DNA from: Methanobacteriota archaeon
GTDB lineage: Archaea > Thermoplasmatota > E2 > DHVEG-1
Length of the DNA stretch: 8,925 bases
Assembly (NCBI GenBank): GCA_026394435.1
Contig: JAPKYG010000101.1
Location: 1-8,925 of the forward strand
Direction: 5' to 3'
In this document: positions 5,647 to 8,925 of the stretch, one piece after another
Position numbering within the stretch: position 1 is the stretch's first letter
How the letters are laid out: each line of letters begins with the position of its first letter
Made by a program: the position numbers and the translations under genes
Notes under the pieces: generated by a model
Databases searched by the model: none
What the model was told of the DNA's origin: nothing
What the model saw: the letters and a program-made list of their open reading frames with translations, nothing else

Positions 5647-7539
5647 TCACGCCGTGACATTCACCTGGCATTCCGTCCGTATTTTAGGAAGCTCACCGAC
5701 AGAAATTCGCAACGGTAAACACAAAAACAGCTCATCTTCCACAAACACCAGTCCGTTTTGCTCAAAGCTTTGTAACATCGCAATTAATTCAAACTCGGGT
5801 ACATTCGTAAACATCTGCTGAAGCTGCTGCAACGACACCACATCCACACATGCCAGAAACATCGCACGTTCCAACTCATTTAACACAAAAATCCTGATAT
5901 TCTGCCGATCACGCTTGTCATAGATTTTAATGAAACTCCCGCCGTCAACAAAATAAAACACCAACCGATCAATCGTGGTTTGCCGAGTAATAGTCTCAAG
6001 CTCGAATACCTCCCGTTCTTTCTTCCATTCTTCTACTAACGACTCCCATGGATGGTCAGTAGATGGGATCTTTCGATTGAAATCGTACACAAAAGAAAAT
6101 CCCTTCTCCAAAAACTCTAAAGGATACATGATCAGATCGATTGGTGCATGTTCCAATCGTTCAATGTTGAACTGTTCTGGGTGACGCTGAATCAAGCTCC
6201 CATGCATCACTCGAAGTTCACAGAGCTGAGGAGTATCAAGATACCCTTTCAACAATTGAACAATCTTTTTCGTCTCATTAAAATCCACGTGCTCTTCGTT
6301 CGGATATCTCACCATGAGATTATAATTATTTTTTATCCCGTTTTCTTTACAAAACTTAAGGACAGCGATATTATCAATCACCCGTACGCCCTTGTTCATC
6401 TTCCGCAGATAATTACGGCTAAATGACTCAATTCCGGTTTGAATCATGGTAAACCCTGCTTCTTTCATCAATGTATAATCATCACTGGTCAACCGCCCTG
6501 CGCGAGCCTCTACAAAAAACGAAAAATCCCTGCCGAGATGTTTTAATTTTTCAAACAAAGTCCGGTACTCCGTCTTCGGAAGCGTGTTTCCAATGAGTTG
6601 GAAATCCATCATATGGTACCGTTCGGATAGGAACTGGATTTCCTGAATAATCCGATCTACACTTTTTTCCCGGTAGCATTGATGCTGAATATTGAGATTA
6701 CAGAACGTACACCGATTCCACCAGCACCCACGCGAAATCTCCACCGGCAGCCGCCCATAATACTGAAAAAACTGCTGAACATCTACAGAGGTTGAAGCAA
6801 GCTCCTGATAAAACTGATCATAGGAAGGAATTGGCACGGCGTTGAGATCAACAACCACATCCGACTTATTCCAGAGTACCTCGTTTCCCATCCTGTACAT
6901 TAACCGAGGAATTGACTTATAATTCTCATAATCGGAGGCAAGAAGAAACAAAGCATCCTCTCCGTCACCAGAGACGATAAAATCGACATACTCAAACGCC
7001 CGCAGCACGTTCATCCCGAGCGTATCAACCGTTCTGCTGCCGCCAAAAACAATTTTTTTCTCAGGAACAAGTTCCTTGATTTTCTTTGCAATAGCTAACG
7101 ACGGAAGTAACTGCCCATAATTTAATGTAAATCCGATGATATCATATGATCTCCAGTCAACATGATCAAGAATCCACTGATACAACACATCGGTCCGATG
7201 AACATACTCATCAAACGAAAACTGCGGTAAATAAGAATTTTGCACGGAATGCCGATTAAAGAACTCCCGAAACCTGTCCTCGTTGTTCTTCCAATGCTCA
7301 GGAAAAACGTACCGTGAGAATACCATTTGTGCGGTATACGAATCATTCGGAGGATAAATCAAATAATGATAGTTCTGCAGCCCATACAACTCCGCTGCTT
7401 TGAGATACAGATGACGTGATGCTATTGGTATTCCTCTTTCGCGACAGTACCCCTCTAACACCGGAAGCTGGATAGACGGTATCGTTATCCCCGCAAACGG
7501 CATAGCTACAAGTAACACACTTTTTTTCTCGTCGTGCAT
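5647..7539 (-). CDS. B12-binding radical SAM protein, RiPP-maturation C-methyltransferase type
   Basis: A 630-residue cytoplasmic enzyme resembling RiPP maturation radical SAM protein 1 (the rSAM_ocin_1 family, B12-dependent C-methyltransferases acting on ribosomal peptides). Residues about 8-205 are a cobalamin-binding-like Rossmann domain (VLLVAMPFAGITIPSIQLP, later KIVFGGSRTVDTLG and VSGDGEDAL). The radical SAM core starts at EISRGCWWNRCTFCNLN (267-283), where C272, C277 and C280 form CX4CX2C. It continues with family-like FQLIGNTLP, EARAGRL, QTGIESFSRNYLRKMNKGV and YPNEEHVDF. The last about 110 residues (FYFVDGGSFIKIYDKRDRQN onward) match the family's C-terminal winged-helix-like domain. 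Start: ATG 7539 is chosen over an in-frame TTG at 7551. GC is visibly higher than in adjacent genes (hand-counted lines 42-55% versus about 22-38%), hinting at transfer. No precursor, protease or transporter gene is adjacent, so the substrate is unknown. Confidence 0.8.
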   Translation of the reverse strand: MHDEKKSVLLVAMPFAGITIPSIQLPVLEGYCRERGIPIASRHLYLKAAELYGLQNYHYLIYPPNDSYTAQMVFSRYVFPEHWKNNEDRFREFFNRHSVQNSYLPQFSFDEYVHRTDVLYQWILDHVDWRSYDIIGFTLNYGQLLPSLAIAKKIKELVPEKKIVFGGSRTVDTLGMNVLRAFEYVDFIVSGDGEDALFLLASDYENYKSIPRLMYRMGNEVLWNKSDVVVDLNAVPIPSYDQFYQELASTSVDVQQFFQYYGRLPVEISRGCWWNRCTFCNLNIQHQCYREKSVDRIIQEIQFLSERYHMMDFQLIGNTLPKTEYRTLFEKLKHLGRDFSFFVEARAGRLTSDDYTLMKEAGFTMIQTGIESFSRNYLRKMNKGVRVIDNIAVLKFCKENGIKNNYNLMVRYPNEEHVDFNETKKIVQLLKGYLDTPQLCELRVMHGSLIQRHPEQFNIERLEHAPIDLIMYPLEFLEKGFSFVYDFNRKIPSTDHPWESLVEEWKKEREVFELETITRQTTIDRLVFYFVDGGSFIKIYDKRDRQNIRIFVLNELERAMFLACVDVVSLQQLQQMFTNVPEFELIAMLQSFEQNGLVFVEDELFLCLPLRISVGELPKIRTECQVNVTA

Positions 7540-7552
7540 CGCCACATCCAAA

Positions 7553-7563
7553 TATTTTAATAT
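7553..7563 (+). promoter_or_regulatory. TATA box of the tandem Lrp gene
   Basis: TATTTTAATAT on the plus strand is centred about 32 nt before the ATG at 7590, matching the spacing of the other leaderless promoters in this window. No Shine-Dalgarno sequence precedes the ATG. It lies inside the possible 5' leader of the divergent radical SAM gene. Confidence 0.45.
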
Positions 7564-7593
7564 GGAACCATCTTTTATATTTTACTAATATGG
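7558..7593 (+). promoter_or_regulatory. Direct repeat TAATATGG flanking the shared promoter (possible Lrp sites)
   Basis: TAATATGG occurs at 7558-7565 and again at 7586-7593, 28 bp apart, which is close to an integral number of helical turns. The first copy overlaps the plus-strand TATA box and the second covers the start codon of the Lrp gene. Between them ATGG-AA-CCAT (7562-7571) has complementary arms. This arrangement would suit binding of the adjacent Lrp-family dimer and autorepression. Confidence 0.3.
7571..7583 (-). promoter_or_regulatory. TATA box of the radical SAM/B12 gene
   Basis: On the minus strand AAATATAAAAGA forms a TATA element centred about 38 nt before ATG 7539, predicting transcription from about 7551 and a leader near 12 nt. 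It sits between the two TAATATGG copies, so a protein bound there would affect both divergent genes. Confidence 0.5.
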
Positions 7594-8561
7594 TCAAATT
7601 GGATTTAAAGGATCGAAAAATCCTGTATCAATTAGACCTTGATGCACGGCAATCGTTCACCCAAATTGGAAAGAAAGTTGGATTGAAAAAAGATATTGTC
7701 GCATATAGAGTACAACGGATGCAGGATGGAGGTATTATTAAAAATTTTTGGACAGCAATAAATACATTTAAACTAGGATATCAAGTCTATAGAATTTATA
7801 TTAATTTTCAATATGTTAGCTCACAAACTAAAGAAAAGATTATTCAGCATTTTATTAACTATAGAAATGTGTGGGCTGTTATCTCTTTGAAAGCAGAAAT
7901 TGATTTTGATGTTGTTGTATGGGTGAAAGATATTTACGAATTTTATCAGTTCTGGAATAAGACCCTTGATGAATTCGAGGATTATTTCGCGAAGTACACC
8001 CTTTCTGTCTACGTTGAAGCGTTCAACTATAAAAAATCGTATTTGCTGCCAGATGAATCCAAACAAGGAGATAGACTGTTGTATAGGACAACCTGCAGTG
8101 GAAAACCAGTAGAAATCGATGAAATTGATTATAAATTATTAGATGAACTCGCTATTAACGCTCGAATACCGCTGATAGACCTTACTGAAAAACTCGGATG
8201 CTCATCACAAACCGTGAATTATCGGTTAAAGAACTTGATACACAACGGTGTGATTAATGCGTTTCGAGTGAATGTCGATTTATCAAAAATAGGGCTTCAA
8301 CATTATAAATTAGAGATCTATTTAAAGGATCATAAGCAGAGAAATGCTATTTGGAGTTATTTGAAGGAAAAGCCGTATTGTGATACACTGAATGTCGCTA
8401 TCGGTTGGAGTGATTTAGAGTTTGAAGTAATAGTAGAAAACGTACAAAGATTAGGGCAGGTCATGGAAGAGATTGATGCGAAATTTCCTAATACTATTAA
8501 AAAACAAGGTTTTTGGATTTTTGATAAAGTTCATAAAGAACGATGGCTACCTGAATTTTAA
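7590..8561 (+). CDS. Tandem-duplicated Lrp/AsnC-family transcriptional regulator
   Basis: A 323-residue protein, about twice the usual 150 residues of Lrp/AsnC regulators, because the whole unit occurs twice. Copy one has the winged helix at about 5-52 (LDLKDRKILYQLDLDARQSF, TQIGKKVGL, VAYRVQRMQDGGII) and a ligand-binding-like alpha/beta domain at 62-150. Copy two has the winged helix at about 177-224 (IDEIDYKLLDELAINARIPL, LTEKLG, TVNYRLKNLIHNGVI) and a second alpha/beta domain at 230-312. The two HTHs have diverged. Lrp proteins bind DNA as multimers and often sense amino acids; a fused duplicate could act as a built-in dimer. It is divergent from the radical SAM/B12 gene, with only 50 bp between the chosen starts, and probably controls both. 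A poly-T tract 33 nt after the stop should end the transcript. Confidence 0.85.
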   Translation: MVKLDLKDRKILYQLDLDARQSFTQIGKKVGLKKDIVAYRVQRMQDGGIIKNFWTAINTFKLGYQVYRIYINFQYVSSQTKEKIIQHFINYRNVWAVISLKAEIDFDVVVWVKDIYEFYQFWNKTLDEFEDYFAKYTLSVYVEAFNYKKSYLLPDESKQGDRLLYRTTCSGKPVEIDEIDYKLLDELAINARIPLIDLTEKLGCSSQTVNYRLKNLIHNGVINAFRVNVDLSKIGLQHYKLEIYLKDHKQRNAIWSYLKEKPYCDTLNVAIGWSDLEFEVIVENVQRLGQVMEEIDAKFPNTIKKQGFWIFDKVHKERWLPEF

Positions 8562-8594
8562 CTTGGTGACTTGTTTTGATAATGTCATAGAATA

Positions 8595-8602
8595 TTTTTT
8601 TT
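8595..8602 (+). terminator. Poly-T terminator after the Lrp gene
   Basis: Eight consecutive T begin 33 nt after the Lrp-family stop codon on the plus strand. This is a typical archaeal U-tract termination signal. A second long T-rich stretch at about 8704-8718 could act as a backup. Confidence 0.5.
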
Positions 8603-8607
8603 GTAAG

Positions 8608-8625
8608 AAAAATGCATAGAATGCA
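8608..8625 (-). terminator. Hairpin plus U-tract terminator for the small minus-strand gene
   Basis: Read on the minus strand, TGCAT (8625-8621) pairs with ATGCA (8617-8613) across a TCT loop and is followed by five T (8612-8608). It begins 11 nt after the TGA at 8639-8637 that closes the shifted frame of the small gene, which supports the idea that the gene originally ended there. Confidence 0.45.
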
Positions 8626-8636
8626 AATCTTGGCAA

Positions 8637-8812
8637 TCACATTATATTGAAAAAAGTTAATTGTAGCACCAGTTCTTCTCTTGCCTCTGCCCCTAGTTGT
8701 ATATTTTTTTTTATTTTTATTGATTCACTTCCATATCTTATAAGGGGCAAATGCGTGGGCAAATACTTGATGCTACTGCACCAGCTATAATACCAATCAC
8801 TATTATTTCCAT
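8637..8812 (-). pseudogene. Small membrane-protein gene with an apparent frameshift
   Basis: ATG 8812 has a well-placed GGTGA ribosome binding site (8824-8820, 7-nt spacing) and starts a hydrophobic segment, MEIIVIGIIAGAVASSI, followed by CPRICPL and a TAA at 8740-8738 (24 residues). An ATG at 8833 is also in frame. If one base were added in the CCCC run just before the stop (8743-8749 region), the reading passes into a frame that stays open to TGA 8639-8637 and reads like a real cytoplasmic tail (LIRYGSESIKIKKN, IQLGAEAREELVLQL). The joined protein would be about 58 residues: one membrane helix plus a charged tail. A terminator follows 11 nt later. It could be a decayed gene, a sequencing error in a homopolymer, programmed slippage, or just a genuine 24-residue peptide. 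No family is recognised. Confidence 0.4.
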
Positions 8813-8868
8813 ATCTTTCTCACCGTCCTTCATTGTTATATATTATCATGGTATACTTTGTCGTTCAT

Positions 8869-8884
8869 TGTATATAAACCTTTC
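8869..8884. promoter_or_regulatory. Divergent TATA element at the right edge
   Basis: TGTATATAAACC on the plus strand is centred about 27 nt before ATG 8901, predicting a leaderless transcript to the right. The same bases read AAAGGTTTATATACA on the minus strand, a strong archaeal TATA element that would start transcription near 8848, upstream of the small gene's ribosome binding site. Weaker minus-strand TATA-like sites also occur at about 8837-8860. Confidence 0.5.
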
Positions 8885-8885
8885 A

Positions 8886-8898
8886 TGACAAAATGTCA
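8886..8898. promoter_or_regulatory. Inverted repeat TGACA-AAA-TGTCA, candidate operator
   Basis: Perfect 5-bp arms around a 3-bp centre lie just downstream of the plus-strand TATA element and end 2 bp before ATG 8901. A repressor bound here would block the rightward start site and lie upstream of the leftward promoter. The binding protein is unknown. Confidence 0.45.
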
Positions 8899-8900
8899 AA

Positions 8901-8925
8901 ATGAAACCAAAAAATCTCAGGAGAA
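8901..8925 (+). CDS. Start of a gene running off the right edge
   Basis: ATG 8901 opens a frame reading MKPKNLRR before the window ends. The basic N-terminus would suit an exported or membrane protein, but eight residues allow no assignment. Support comes from the TATA element about 27 nt upstream and the palindrome between them. There is no separate Shine-Dalgarno sequence, consistent with leaderless translation. Confidence 0.35.

Noticed and set aside
7540..7551. TTG start at 7551 for the radical SAM/B12 gene
   Set aside because: It coincides with the predicted transcription start; the ATG at 7539 lies just before the first beta strand and is the more usual codon.
7821..8066. Minus-strand frame opposite the Lrp gene
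   Set aside because: It is antisense to the first ligand-binding domain, and no promoter or ribosome binding site was seen.

Overview
The window looks archaeal, most likely Thermoplasmatota-like (MBG-D / Thermoprofundales type). This rests on four things seen here: TATA boxes about 25-35 nt upstream of starts with little or no leader, a two-domain winged-helix regulator, an Lrp/AsnC regulator, and gene families typical of that group (tetraether-lipid-synthase-like radical SAM, secreted NosD-like beta-helix proteins). The lineage is an inference from gene style, not from a marker gene.

Layout. 1-258: an ambiguous, possibly partial reading frame. 259-507: AT-rich spacer with a strong inverted repeat and a terminator-like hairpin. 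508-1191 (-) and 1303-2820 (+): a divergent pair of a double winged-helix regulator and a tetraether-lipid-synthase (Tes/MJ0619)-like protein. 2918-3844 (-) and 3917-5404 (-): two secreted proteins, a parallel beta-helix (NosD-like) protein and a CrtC/AttH lipocalin-like protein. 5405-5646: spacer with promoter, ribosome binding site, poly-T tract and a doubtful small frame. 5647-7539 (-) and 7590-8561 (+): a divergent pair of a B12-binding radical SAM protein of the RiPP-maturation type and a tandem-duplicated Lrp/AsnC regulator, sharing about 50 bp of promoter DNA. 8562-8925: a small membrane-protein gene that appears frameshifted, and a divergent promoter leading to a gene that runs off the right edge.

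The most striking observation is in the Tes-like protein. The fold signature (TNR...NLR, GGEPT, C-terminal QRCVIH...PFC) is well kept, but all three cysteines of the radical SAM cluster motif are replaced (F102, H106, D109) and the upstream CxxxCGLC-type set is gone too, while the N-terminal and C-terminal metal-binding cysteines remain. It reads as an intact, selected pseudoenzyme or an enzyme with changed chemistry, with its own divergent regulator.

The second point of interest is the RiPP-type radical SAM/B12 protein. It has no recognisable precursor next to it, a CX4CX2C cluster motif and a visibly higher GC content than its neighbours, and it is controlled at close range by a double-length Lrp protein. 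These two regulator-enzyme pairs appear independent; nothing in the sequence links them to one pathway.
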